From Eriocheir sinensis (taxonomy: Eukaryota; Arthropoda; Malacostraca; Decapoda; Varunidae): a DNA stretch of 64,000 nucleotides. This document shows, one piece after another, positions 22,797-33,976 of this stretch; the first letter of the stretch is position 1, and every line of letters starts with the position of its first letter. The stretch covers positions 8,010,304 through 8,074,303 of the forward strand of contig NC_066513.1 in assembly GCF_024679095.1 (NCBI RefSeq), read 5' to 3'. The position numbers and the translations under genes were made by a program. The notes beneath the pieces were generated by a model. It did no database searches and was not told where the DNA came from. It was given only the letters and a program-made list of their open reading frames with translations.

Positions 22797-24281
22797 CTAG
22801 CGAAGACGATGCAGAACGCCCAATCTCGAGGAAGCTGATTTAGTGAGAGAGGAGATGTGAAGTTTCCAGTTAAGAATTTGAGTTAAGGATAGACCGAGGA
22901 TATTTAGTGTTGAAGAGGGTAACAGCCGAGTGTTGTCGAAGAATAGGGGATATGTGTTTGGAAGATTGTGTCGAGTTGATAGGTGGAGAAAATGAGTTTT
23001 AAAGGCATTGAAGGACACAAGGTTCCTTCTACTACAATCGGAAATGATAGCAAGGTCTGATGTTAAGCGTTCTGCAGCCTCCAGTCTGGAGTCATGTACT
23101 ACCTGTTGTGATGGTCTTCTATTGAAAGAAGTTGAATAATGCAGAGTGGAGTCGTCGGTGTATGAGTGGACAGGACAGTTTGTTATGGAAAGAAGGTCAT
23201 TGATGAATAACAGGAATAGAGTGGGTGATAGGACAGAGCCCTGTGGAACACCACTGTTGATAGGTTTAGAGGAAAAACAGTGACCATCTACCATCGCAGA
23301 GATATTACGGCCGGAAAGGAAACTGGAGATAAAGGAACAGAGAGAGGGATAGAATCCGAAAGAGGGCAGTTTAGAAAGCAAAGACTTGTGCCAGACTCTA
23401 TCGAAGGCTTTCGATATGTCTAGCGCAACAGAGAAAGTTTCACCGAAACGGCTAAGAGAGGATGACCAAGAGTCAGTTAAGAGAGCAAGAGGATCCCCAG
23501 TAGAACGCCCCTTACGGAACCCATACTGGCGATCAGATAGAAGGTTAGAAGTGGGAAGGTGCTTTTGAATTTTCCGGCTAAGGATTGATTCAAAAGCTTT
23601 AGATAGACAGGAAGGTAAAGCTATAGTGCGGTAGTTTGAGGGATTGGAACGGTCACCCTTCTTAGGCACAGGTTGTTCGAAGGCGTACTTCCAGCAGGAA
23701 GGAAAGGTAAATGTTGATAGACAGAGACGAAAGAGTTTGACCAGGCAGGGTGTCAGCACGGAAACACAAGTTTTAAGGACAATAGGAGGCACTCCATCAG
23801 GTCCATAAGCCTTCTGAGAGTTGAGGCCAGAGAGGGCATAGAAAACATCATTAGGAAGAATCTTAATAATAGCCATAAAGAAGTCAGAGGGGGGATGAGT
23901 AGGAGGAATATGCCCAGAATCGTCCAGCGTGGAGTTCTTACAGAAAGTTTGAGCGAAGAGTTCAGCCTTTGAGACAGGTGAGACGGCAGTGCTGCTGTCA
24001 GGGTTAAGGAGAGGAGGGAAAAAGGAAGAAATTAAATTGGAGGAGACATTTTTGGCTAGATGCCAGATGTCACGGGAAGAATTAGAGAAAGCAAGGTTTT
24101 GGCATTTTCTATTAATGAAGGAGTTTTTGATAAGTCGTAGAATAGATTTGGCATGATTCCGGGCAGAAATATAAAGATGATGGTTCGCAGGAGTGCGAAG
24201 GCTCTGGAACCTTTTGTGAGCTGCCTCTCTATCTTTAATAGCGCGAGAACAAGCATAACTAAACCAAGACTTTTTTAGCAT
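22797..24281 (-). CDS. LINE A5 reverse transcriptase frame
   Basis: A 494-residue open frame, the longest LINE RT in the window. It makes cDNA by target-primed reverse transcription in this class. Domains: linker [20 protein letters not shown], then a YGPDGVPP box. Next comes the RT core with [26 protein letters not shown] (first catalytic Asp) and [14 protein letters not shown]. The catalytic box is altered: YTDDSTLHY instead of YADD, with both Asp kept. It ends at RLGVLHRLR, where a frameshift cuts off the C-terminal region. The start is the first Met after the EN frame and is not a natural initiation site. Confidence 0.75.
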   Translation of the reverse strand: MLKKSWFSYACSRAIKDREAAHKRFQSLRTPANHHLYISARNHAKSILRLIKNSFINRKCQNLAFSNSSRDIWHLAKNVSSNLISSFFPPLLNPDSSTAVSPVSKAELFAQTFCKNSTLDDSGHIPPTHPPSDFFMAIIKILPNDVFYALSGLNSQKAYGPDGVPPIVLKTCVSVLTPCLVKLFRLCLSTFTFPSCWKYAFEQPVPKKGDRSNPSNYRTIALPSCLSKAFESILSRKIQKHLPTSNLLSDRQYGFRKGRSTGDPLALLTDSWSSSLSRFGETFSVALDISKAFDRVWHKSLLSKLPSFGFYPSLCSFISSFLSGRNISAMVDGHCFSSKPINSGVPQGSVLSPTLFLLFINDLLSITNCPVHSYTDDSTLHYSTSFNRRPSQQVVHDSRLEAAERLTSDLAIISDCSRRNLVSFNAFKTHFLHLSTRHNLPNTYPLFFDNTRLLPSSTLNILGLSLTQILNWKLHISSLTKSASSRLGVLHRLR

Positions 24282-25330
24282 GAGGAGTAGAGAAAGAACG
24301 TGGAATGTATGCCTCCATTCCAGAGACTATCACCTCTGGGCACACACACAGGGTCTCCCTCCTGGAAGCAGTAATAATTCCACGGGAAATCGAAAAAGTA
24401 CATCCTCAGGTCGTCCCACCGAGCTGAAGCAAAATGCCAGAAGCATCGCCACTTCGATGGGTCCAGAGGATGTATAGGAGTGATAGGACAGGATACAGCA
24501 ATAAGGTTGTGATCGGAGGAGCCCAACGGAGAGAACAGTTTGACAGAGTAAACAGAAGGGTTAGAAGTAAGGAAGAGGTCTAGTATGTTGGGCCTGTCTC
24601 CAAGACGGTCGGGGATACGTGTAGGGAGCTGAACCAACTGCTCTAGATCGTTGAGGAGAGCAAAGTTGTAGGCTTGTTCACCAGGCTGGTCAGTGAAAGA
24701 GGATGAAAGTCAAAGCTGGTGGTGAACATTAAAGCTCCCAAGATGGAGATTTCATCGAAGGGAGAGTGGGTCAAGATGTGCTTCACTTTAGAGTTCATAT
24801 AGTCAAAGAATTTTACATAGTCAGTAGAAGGTGAAAGATAAACAGCACAGATGTATTTATTGATAGAATGACAATGAAGTCTTAGCCAGATGGTGGAAAA
24901 TTCAGAAGAGTCAAGGTCGTGGGCACGAGAACAAGTAATGTTGCGCACGTAGACGTAACATCCAGCTTTGGATTGAAATTTTGGATAGAGATAGTAGGAG
25001 GGAACAGAATAGCGATTGCTGTCAGTAGCTTCAGAAACCTGTATCAGTGAGGCAGAGAAGGTGAGGTTTAGAGGAGGAGAGATGGTGTTCCACAGAATGA
25101 AAATTAAAACGAAGACCGCGAATGTTGCAGAAATTGAGAAGAGAAAGGCTCGAGGAGCTATCAAGGCACCTCTCAGATCGGCAGCCAGAAGGGGAGTCCT
25201 CCCTGGGGGAATTTATGGCTCCCCCCCCAGGCGGGGATTCCGAGGCACTGTTGTTGAACGCCATTTTGAATTTTGAATTTTGGGAAAAGGGGCGTGTGTT
25301 GTGTCAATGTAGTGCGGTGTAGAAAGAGAG

Positions 25331-26050
25331 TTAAATGTTCAGAGAGTTGCCCATCTCACAGTGGTACTTCTCACCCTAACCATGAGTTAGATCTCATAAT
25401 TCTATGCATTTTGAACCCCCTATATATGCATTGCAAATTGACAGAAACGCTGCTAGCGATTTTTTAAAAGTTAGTGTTTTTTTTTGCGGGCCGCGGTGTT
25501 GTAGTCTGCGTGTTCTAAAAAAATAAAATAACCACGCGTGGTAGACCTGGTCTCACATGCGTGGGCTAATCGCTTACCTAGCGTACCATCGCTAACCAAG
25601 CGTTTGTAGAAAAGATATGAAGACCTAGTGATGTTTCATAAGGTAGGTAATGAATGCGAGCTATTATGCGGCGGCGGCGGCACCGACGCGTCGACGCCAC
25701 GAGGCGGCCGCAAAAAACTCACTAACTTTTCAAAAATCGCTAGCGGCGTTTCTAACAGTTTGCGGAGCACATAAATGGGGTTAAAAATGCGTAGAATAAT
25801 GAGATCTAACCGATGGGAGGTGTGAGAAGTAAGTGTGAGAAGAGAAGGGGAACAAAGTATCCCAGTCACCCCCGTGACGCCCCGAGGCGGCCGCAAAAAA
25901 CTCACTAACTTTTCAAAAATCGCTAGCAGCGTTTCTATCAATTTGCGATGCATATATATGGGGGTTCAAAATGCATAGAATTATGAGATCTAACCCATGG
26001 TTAGGGTGAGAAGTACCACAGTGAGATGGGCAACTCTCTGAATATTTACC
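25331..26050. mobile_element. 720-bp TIR element in LINE A5 5' UTR (MULE- or hAT-like)
   Basis: The terminal inverted repeats are about 160 bp and roughly 90% identical. The left starts TTAAATGTTCAGAGAGTTGC. The right ends in the complement GCAACTCTCTGAATATTTACC. GAAAGAGAG occurs directly on both sides (25322-25330 and 26051-26059), an 8-9 bp target duplication. LINE copy A4 (near 33790) lacks the insert, and this defines the empty site. A third, direct copy of the right TIR lies inside (about 25725-25845). There is no transposase. Long TIRs with a 9-bp duplication suggest a Mutator-like element; 8 bp would suggest hAT. Confidence 0.85.
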
Positions 26051-26248
26051 GAAAGAGAGAGGATTTGTCTTTAGAGAGCATGCTGAACTACTCTGGTGTA
26101 GGTGAGACAATAGGGAAACGGTTAGTAAGGTAATGGGAAGGGTCTTTGGAGGGCTTCAGCACCCTCCTCACTTCCCATATTTACCTCACCGGGAGTGGCT
26201 TGCGCCCGTTCGGTAGGTGTCTTCCTACCTACTCCTACTACTCCTCCT

Positions 26249-26765
26249 CTTACGGTTTCTATCCTTCTCTCTGTTCCCTCCAGTTTCTTTTCCGGCCGTT
26301 CAATCTCTGCTGTGGTAGACGGTCACTGTTCTCCTAGGTAAACCTATCAACAGTGGTGTTCCACAGTGCTCTGTCCTATCACCCACTCTCTTCATGTCAT
26401 TCATCAATGATCTTCTTTCCATAACAAACTGCCCTTTCCACTCATACGCTGACGACTAATCTCTGCATGATTCAACTTCTTTCAACAGAATACTCTCTCA
26501 ACAGGAATTACATGACTCCAGACTGGAGGCTGCAGAACGCTTAACATTAAACCTGGCTATCATTTCCGATTGGGGTTGTGTCCTTCAATGCCTCAAAAAC
26601 CTAACTTCTCCAGCTATCAACTCGACACAATCTTCAAACACCTAAACCCTATTCTTCAACAACACTAAGCTGTCACCTTCTTCAACACTAAACATCCTCG
26701 GTCAATCCTTAATCCAAAATTTTAACAGGAAACTTCACATCTCTTCGCTCAGTAAATCAGCTTCC
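26249..26765 (+). mobile_element. LINE family A fragment (A6), head-to-head with A5
   Basis: Starts within the RT at the YGFYPSLCS motif and runs past the decayed SGVPQ and YADD region to about the start of the C-terminal part. Its left edge touches the 5' end of A5, which has the opposite orientation. Confidence 0.75.
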
Positions 26766-26984
26766 TGGCCTGGCGGCGAGTAAAGAAAAATATTATCTCA
26801 GGCAAAGCGTAGATATGAAGAATGAGTGAGTGACAGTGGGAGGAGCAGGACTCTGAGAGACGTGTGTTGCGTCTGTGCAGACTATTCAGGCGATAAGTGG
26901 ATTGCATGATGTTTGTGCCCTGAGTGGTGTCATGTGAATTGTGTTCATCTGACAGTAGTCAAGCAGGATAATATGCCTAAAATA

Positions 26985-28190
26985 AACTGGGTGTGTTCGC
27001 AATGCTACACAAGGCATCTTTAGCAACCAACATTGTGGAGAAATTTGATGAATTTAAGCAAGAATTATCTAAAGAAATATTAGTTTTGAAAGATGAAGTT
27101 CAAACTCGGGCACTCAGCGTGAAAGAGAAGTTGCGTGAGGTGGCGGATGTGTTTTGCGCTGACAAGAGAGTCGGCTGGAGCCAGCTGGGCTGATGTAGCA
27201 AAACGGAGGAGGAAAAAGCATCTGCTTGTCGTGAAGGCCTTTGACAAGATAAAAAAAGGCTACTGTGATGAAAAATGAAGTTTCCCAGGGATTTCAAGGC
27301 ATTAAGATTACTAATTCAAGATTCAGGAATGGAGGTAACATTGTTATGAACTTTGATGATGAGAATATAAGGAATGAAGCAGCTCAGAAATTAGAAAATG
27401 TAGAGAAAATTAGCACAAAAAGTGTGGGATAATTAAGGCCAAAGATCATGCTCTGGAATGTGCATAAGGAGGAGACCGGGGATAAGATAATTGAGACATT
27501 GTTAAACAGGAACGAGTTCCTACACTCGATTCCAGGAGTTGAGAGAAAAATTGAGATTTTTAATAAGCCTGCTGGTGGCACAATGCACTAAATTTTGAAA
27601 TGTGACCCAACTGTTAGAGACCTGATCCACAAGCATCATGACAATATAAAACTAGAATAGGGAGTGTACTGTATACCGTGAGAGATAGATACCATGCAAT
27701 CATATGATATCATTGACAAAGATACGGCCATCTTGAGGCCAACTGTACTGCCAAGAACAATGGAGAAGACCCAAAATGTTTCAAATATTCAAGAAGCCTG
27801 AAATCGACCACTTAGCGAATGACCAGTGCTGTGTAGTCCTTCAGACTGATTTTGAGAGAATTCGTAACATAACCGATCATAGCTATTAATAGGTGTTTCA
27901 GACTCGAAGATAAATTGAGTGTTAAATGTTCAGTATGTTGGAAATAATCGTTGCACAGTAGATTGTGATACTATAAAGAAAATATCAGATAAATGGAAAA
28001 TGAAATAATGGATATTTGTGACTTAGATATTGAGATATTGAGTTTGGTACGAACCAAAATATAGCCGAGTGACTAATTATGCCAAGTTTATTAAAATGAC
28101 ATCAGTATGCTATCCGTGGAAGAACGACTCACCCACTCACTACGACGTTGTGAATAAGTGCATATCAAGGGTTGTTGTTGAGGCTAACAT
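26985..28190 (+). mobile_element. LINE ORF1 remnant (family H)
   Basis: Several + frames encode a putative ORF1 protein: WVCSQCYTRHL, then a charged coiled-coil-like stretch KFDEFKQELSKEILVLKDEV (about 27041-27100). An RNA-binding-type region with IKITNSRFRNGGNIVMNFDD follows. Pieces like DLIHKHHDNIK and DQCCVVLQTDFE (27815-27850) follow. Stops interrupt all parts. It precedes RT-bearing family D but may belong to another family such as C. Confidence 0.5.
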
Positions 28191-28199
28191 CTTAATTGT

Positions 28200-28270
28200 T
28201 AACGGGCCCTGCGGAGCGGTGCGCTGGCAGTGGAGCGGGGCCTGAAACCTCATCAACGGTGAACGGTAAA
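28200..28270 (+). repeat. Short dispersed GC-rich repeat, copy 2
   Basis: Same unit as 4537-4605 (GGGGCCTGAAA core, CGGTAAAC end), here joined to the 5' side of LINE D1. Confidence 0.55.
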
Positions 28271-29560
28271 CATTTCAGCCAGCTGTAAAAGTAATCCGAA
28301 ATCCTTCTTCAGTTATATAAACAACAGGAAGGCGACCAGCAGTGGAACTGGATCTCTAACAGTGACGGTGAATAAGTGACTGAAAGCCAACACGTTGCAA
28401 ACTTGTCCAGCAATTATTTATCCTCGGTACTTAATACTAGCGAGGACAATAGTACAACGTAATTCTCTTTAATGCATTGCCTTATCTTGTAATAACTACC
28501 GATGAACTCCTAAATACTCTCCAACCCCTGATAACAAATATAAGTCCAATACCTTACAATGCATATCCTATACTACTTAAAGAAACAAAGAGCGAAATAC
28601 TCTCCTCTCTCACAACCGTATTCAATATGTCCTTGTGACAAGGCATCGTCCCTTCGGATTGGAAAAAGGCTAACGTAACACCGATTTTTAAGAAAGGAGA
28701 TAATGAATACGAGTTATTTACAGGACCATTAGTCTAACCTCAGTTATAAGCAAGCTACTCGAGAGAATAATTAGAGACAAAACTGTGAGTTACCTTAAAA
28801 GCCACTCATCAATCATAGATTCACAATATGGCATCCGTAACAAGAGATACTGCCTATCAAACCTACTGACCTTTTATAACGACCTCTTCTCAGTTTATGA
28901 CGTAACCAAATCACTGAACGTAGTCTATCTTGATTTCCAGGAAACGTTGGATAACGTTTCACACCAGGTTCCTTAAGTTGGAACAAAAAAAATAGGAGGT
29001 TCGATTACGAAATGCGTAGCGTTAAACTCAAAAGCGTTCAATGTGCCGAGGACCTGGGTGTCAAAATCGAGACAAACCTCAAATTCTTACAGCAATGCAT
29101 CGATGCAGGAAATAATGCGAACATAATGTTGAGCTTCATTAAAAAAAACTTTTTATTAAAAAATAAAGAAGTAATATATACTTCCGCTGTACAATAGTTT
29201 AGTCAGACCCCACTTGGAATATTCGGTACAGTTTCTGTTTCCCCACCATGGAAAGAACATTGCTAAATGAGAAGGTTTTCAACGTCGGGTAACTAAAATG
29301 ATTCCTTCCTTGCGCAACAAACCTAACGATGAAAGGCCCTTACCCTTACCCTTAACATGTTCTTTCTTGAGAAACGTCGCCTCCAAGGAAAACTGATCGA
29401 ATGTTGAAATACTCAACTGGTTTACTAATGTGGACAAATCAAAATTGTTTATGATCGATGACACTTTGCAAACGAGAAGTAATGACACAAAACTTAAATG
29501 TAAACAAGAGAATTCAGACTGCACCAAATTTTTACTCACCAACGTTGTTGTGCGAGAATA

Positions 29561-30365
29561 GGCGCACCTAACATCACCGAAATGTGGGGTACAAACTTAG
29601 CGGAGGGGCTGTTTTGGGGGGCCATAGAAGGTAGCGGGCTAAGGAGTGTCCTATCCGGATATTTTGTTTTTATTTATTAATGATCCACAATACATCCTAG
29701 AGTTAAATCAAAGTATGTGCTTATCTTTGTATTCATTCATACACACAGTGGCAATATTGATTCGCTTATTAGAGTGAAATTCTATTGTGAAAAAGCCACA
29801 AATTCGTGTCACTGGTAAAAATGAAACTAGTAATTTAAGTTTTGCCACCATGAAATAAACACAAATAGATAAATATGACAGCTCACGAAGTCACAAAAAC
29901 TGACATGACCTGCTTTGTGCAGTAAAACTATGCTATTTAAGGTATCTGGTACCCACAAAATGGCGGGCGCTTCTGCCTCGGGCCACAGACAGTTGCCAGA
30001 TTGTCGTACTCAGCCAATTATATTTCCCGGCTTCCTACCCCCAAACTGTCTTCTGGGCTCCAATAACGAAACTAATTTATAGTTATCGTTAAAAAGTTAG
30101 ATTCTGATGTTTCTTGGCAATAGTTAGGCGTCAGAAACCGTTAAATACTATGCTCTGAGTACGACAATCTGGTAACGGAGCTAAACGTATTTTCATATTA
30201 TTGTACTGTTGTTTATTCAATGTTGTGTTCAAGAAAAAGAATACTCATAATTTTAGTTAGTTTTTGGTTATAATGATTCTTTACGAAATACAATTATAAC
30301 GCTACCTCTTCTACCTTAGGAAACGTCCTGAATCCTGAATCGGCTATGGTGATGTTAGGTGCGCC
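29561..30365. mobile_element. 805-bp TIR element inside LINE D1
   Basis: Perfect 18-bp inverted ends: GGCGCACCTAACATCACC at 29561-29578 and its complement at 30348-30365. TA lies on both sides, which suits a Tc1/mariner-type TA target. The LINE D reading continues directly across it, and copy D2 (near 35600) shows the uninterrupted sequence. No transposase. A fold-back MITE is nested in it. LINE D1 with its TIR element and MITE makes a three-layer nest. Confidence 0.75.
29992..30176. mobile_element. Fold-back MITE, copy 2, nested
   Basis: Inverted ends GTTGCCAGATTGTCGTACTC and GAGTACGACAATCTGGTAAC, related to the unit at 354-543 in both ends and length. Confidence 0.65.
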
Positions 30366-30636
30366 TATTGAATAAGCTGCCACCTTCAGTGGTTCGGTGC
30401 AACATGATTGACTCCTTTAAAACAAGCTCGACCGACACTTCCTTTAACTTAATACTTACTAAAGTAGAAATGCAATGTTTTGCAGCTATCTGGTTAATGT
30501 AGAATCACTTTGGTTTAAGGACAGACCACCTAGTCTGTACCATGGGGTCTGTGTGGTCTGAATTCCTTTGTAAATCTCTCTCTCTCTCGTAACGGTCGTC
30601 GTCATTGTCTTTTTAATGGCAAAACCCTTCCCGCAG

Positions 30637-30938
30637 AGCCCCATGTGCCGTCGCAGCCTGGGCTGGCCGTCTCCTGGCGCGCCGGCAGCAAGGCTGCCGA
30701 CGAGGACAACCAAGCGGATCCGCCCAGCGTTGCCACGCTGCTCCCGCGTGTGCCGCAGCAAAAGGAGCAGCCCGACTATCTGGACATGGGCGGCGAGGAG
30801 GAGGAGGATCATATCTACGATGAATTCCCCGAGATTCTGCCCTGCAAAGTGTACAAGGATGAAGCCCTCGATGATGCTACTTACCCTGCCCTTATGCGCG
30901 ACCCCCCGGGCACACCCTCAGGGGTCACGGAGGGGTGA
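30637..30938 (+). CDS. Host receptor-like gene, cytoplasmic tail exon e
   Basis: The acceptor TTCCCGCAG ends at 30636 and the first two bases complete the Lys codon from exon d. About 99 residues follow. A Pro/Ala-rich part comes first, then PDYLDMGG (Tyr codon 30777; YLDM is a YxxM motif that in other receptors binds PI3-kinase p85 SH2 domains). An acidic run, EEDHIYDEF (Tyr 30816) and KVYKDE (Tyr 30852) follow. The frame meets TGA at 30936-30938. A good donor, GTGAGG, starts at 30935 and overlaps that stop, so the exon may instead end at 30934 and continue outside the window. No catalytic domain is seen. Confidence 0.65.
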
Positions 30939-30949
30939 GGGCGTGCTGA

Positions 30950-31004
30950 CAACAACAACAACAACAACAAGAAAATAAGTATGGTAAAAATAACAACAAC
31001 AATG

Positions 31005-31060
<56 letters not shown>

Positions 31061-31065
31061 GTAGA
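30950..31065. repeat. (AAC)n and (AAT)n microsatellite
   Basis: AAC repeats followed by an AAT run, directly downstream of host exon e. Confidence 0.95.
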
Positions 31066-32010
31066 AGAAGAAAAGTAGAAGATGAAGAACAAGAAGAAGT
31101 AAGAGCAGATGAAGAACAAGAAGAAGTAGAAGATGAAGAACAAGAAGAAGTAGAAGAAGATGAAGAACAAGAAAAAGAAGTAGAAGAAGATGAAGAACAA
31201 GAAGAAGAAATAGAAGAAGATGAAAAACAAGAAGAAGAAGAAGTAGAAGAAGCTGAAGAACAAGAAGAAGAAGAAAAAGAAGAGGTAAACATTGAAGGAG
31301 AAGAAGAAGAAAAAGTACAAGAAGAAGAAGAGGAACAAGAAGAACAAAAAGAACAAGAAGAACAAAAAGAACAAGAAGAATGACAAGAACGAAAAGAACA
31401 AGAACAAAAGAAAAAGAAGAGAATAATAGAACTAGAGTAATACGAGAAGAGAAAGAAATAGAAAATAAGGAAGTGAAACAAAGAAAAAGACGGAAACAGT
31501 GTAGAGAATAAAGAGAAGAGAGGAACCGAATGAAAAGGGCACATAAGGAAAGGAAAGAGAGGAGAAAAGGGAAGAGTTGAGGAAAGACAGAAGAATGGAA
31601 GGTGAGGAAAGAGAAGAAAAAAGGGAAGAGATGAGGAAATACAGAAGAATGGAAGGAATTGCTAAAAGAGGAAGAAAGGAAGATAAGAAGAAATAGAGCA
31701 AAACGAAAATACAGAATGGAATCAAAGAAATAACGAAAGCAAAAGAGAAGAAAGGAAATACAAAAGATATAAAAAAGGCAAGGGAAATAAGAACAAAGGA
31801 AGAAGAAAGAAACGGAGAACAACAGAAATGAAAAGGAAGTACAGATGAGATGGAAGAAGACAAAGCAGATACCGAAAACGAAATAGAAAAGAGTAATGAA
31901 GAAAAAGACTAGAGGAAAGGGAAGATGGGAAGGAAGAGGGAATAACAAGAAAACAAAATCAAAAGAAGAGGAAAGCAGCAAAGAATAAGAAGAAAGGGAG
32001 AATGCATGAC

Positions 32011-32080
<70 letters not shown>
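31066..32080. repeat. 1-kb polypurine tract ending in (GA)n
   Basis: About 1,000 bases are almost purely A and G on the + strand: imperfect GAA/AAGAAC repeats to about 31440, then mixed purine sequence, then (GA)n at 32011-32080. Frames on the other strand (Ser/Leu/Phe-rich, up to 366 residues) follow from composition and are not genes. Confidence 0.9.
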
Positions 32081-32082
<2 letters not shown>

Positions 32083-32158
32083 CGATAAGGGGACAGAAAA
32101 CGAAGAGAGGAAGGGAGGAAGAGAAAAATTAAAGACACACACACACACACACACACAC

Positions 32159-32403
32159 CTCTCCGTGGTGCATCTGGTTAGAGCGCCGCGCTGCAAGGCT
32201 TCACTGCCAAACAGGCGGCGGTTCGATCCCCGCTCAAGCCGGATTCTTTCCGTTGTCTAGGAGTGGTTACTGTCCTCCCTTGAGCAAGGGGATGGGGTGT
32301 GTGGTGTGTGAGGTCCTGGCAGTACTCAGAGATCGACACGTTAGTGAGCATGCACTTGTTCGTGTCGGGAGGGTACCTGCTGGCGAAAACGAGTCCAACT
32401 CGT
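32159..32403 (+). mobile_element. tRNA-headed SINE, family S2
   Basis: The head reads CTCCGTGGTGCATCTGGTTA (box A-like) and GGTTCGATCCCCGCT (box B) with tRNA-like spacing. The body is unrelated to family S1 and leads into a (CA)n and A-rich end. The head also begins after a (CA)n run. Only one copy is seen here, so the family call is tentative. Confidence 0.6.
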
Positions 32404-32480
32404 GATCAGGCACACACACACACAAAAAAAAAAGGAGTATTTACCCACGAGACAATATTTGAAGTGAGAGATGGGAATTG

Positions 32481-32484
<4 letters not shown>

Positions 32485-32556
<72 letters not shown>
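32485..32556. repeat. (AT)n microsatellite
   Basis: An AT run joined to the 3' edge of LINE fragment A4. Confidence 0.95.
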
Positions 32557-32560
<4 letters not shown>

Positions 32561-33976
32561 TGTGATCGGAGGAGCCCAACGGAGAGAACAGTTTGACAGA
32601 GTAAACAGAAGGGTTAGAGGTAAGGAAGAGGTCTAGTATGTTGGGCCTGTCTCCAAGACGGTCGGTGATACGTGTAGGGAGCTGACTGAACCAACTGCTC
32701 TAGATCGTTGAGGAGAGCAAAGTTGTAGGCTTGTTCACCAGGCTGGTCAGTGAAAGAGGATGAAAGCCAAAGCTGGTGGTGAATATTGAAATCTCCCAAG
32801 ATGGAGATTTCAGCAAAGGGAGAGTGGGTCAAGATGTGCTCCACTTTAGCTTTCATATAATCAAAGAATATTACATAGTTAGTAGAGTTAGGAGAGAGAT
32901 AAACAGCACAGATGTAATTAGTAAGAGAATGACAATGAAGTCTTAGCCAGATTTTTTAAATTTTTTTTATATTTTTTTTTTTACGTCGCGGACTATTGCG
33001 CCGGTAGGCTTCTTACCCGGTGGATCCTGATGGTCGGCCCAAGGCATCTTCCTGGTGGGTCCTGATGGTCGGCCCAGCCTGTTCTGGCGCAGGCTAGTGT
33101 TTATAGTGGCGCCATCTTGTGTTGGCTCATGCTGCCCCCCGGAACTCATCTTTGAGCCTCTCTTTGGAGAGGTTATCTAGAGCCCAGGTTGATGGATGGT
33201 CTTCAGCCAGCATGTGGGTAGTCTTAGGCCACTCGGCGGTGACCGAAAAACCTCAGCTGTGCGGCGGCCAGGATTCGAACCCGCGTACCTCCTGGAGCTC
33301 CTGAACGCGGGGCCGTCACGCTAACCACTCAGCCACCGCCTCCCCGAATGATGGTGGAAAATTCAGAAGAGTCAAGGTCGTGGGCACGAGAGCAAGTGAT
33401 GTCGTTGCGCACGTAGACTAAACATCCAGCTTTGGATTGAAATTTAGGATAGAGATAGTAGGAGGGAACATAGTAGAGATTGCTGTCAGTAGCCTCAGAA
33501 ACCTGTGTTTCGGTGAGGAAGAGAAGGTGAGGTTTAGAGGAAGAGAGATGGTGCTCCACAAAATGAAAATTAGAACGAAGACCGCGAATGATGCAGAAAT
33601 TGAGAAGAAAAAGGCTCGAGGAGTTATCAAGACACCTCTCAGGTCGTCAGCCAGAAGGAGTCCTCCCTGGGGGAATTTGTGGTCTTCCCCCCAGGCGGGG
33701 ACTCCGAGGCTTGGTTGTTGAATGCCATTTTGAATTTTGAATTTTGGAAAAATGTGTGTGTGTTGTGTGAATGAAGTGTGGTGTGGATATAAGAGGATCT
33801 GTCGTTAGAGAGCATGCTGAACTACTCTCTGGTGTTGATGAGCCAATAGGGAAACGGTTAGTGAGGTAATGGGAAGGGTCTTTGGAGGGCTTCAGCACCC
33901 TCCTCACTTCCCATATATACCTCACCGGGAGTGGCTTGCGCCGGTTCGGTAGGTGTCTTCCTACTTACTCCAACCA

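Larger units (their letters stand above)
22647..26240 (-). mobile_element. LINE family A, longest copy (A5)
   Basis: Read on the - strand. The 5' UTR (26240-25265) is interrupted by a TIR element. An AP endonuclease then runs from LLNFCNIRGLRFNFHSVEHH (about 25155) through ITCSRAHDLDSS, ICAVYLSPS, ILGALMF (normally ILGDFN) and the DHNLIAVS box (about 24515). A linker follows, then a 494-residue RT frame (24281-22797). The 3' UTR is missing. The EN is broken by frameshifts, and its GDFN box reads GALM, so the copy is not functional. It defines the family's domain order for this window. Confidence 0.85.
28275..30600 (+). mobile_element. LINE family D (CR1/L2-type), copy D1
   Basis: The order is an N-terminal region with FFSYINNRKAT, RT with PSDWKKANVTPIFKKGD and SLTSVISKLLERIIRDK (about 28655-28785), and VVYLDFQETLDNVSHQ (28920-28970). 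An internal deletion then removes the YADD part, and the C-terminal region (SVQCAEDLGVKI to about 29250) follows. The 3' part resumes at 30366 after a TIR element and ends near 30560 with CACCTAGTCTGTA-type sequence shared with D2. Many stops. Confidence 0.75.

Noticed and set aside
29338..29358. Telomere-like CCCTTACCCTTACCC
   Set aside because: Only about three units inside the coding part of LINE D1; no array.
30881..31981. 366-residue Leu/Phe/Ser-rich frame on the - strand
   Set aside because: It follows from the polypurine composition of the other strand; several overlapping frames are equally open.
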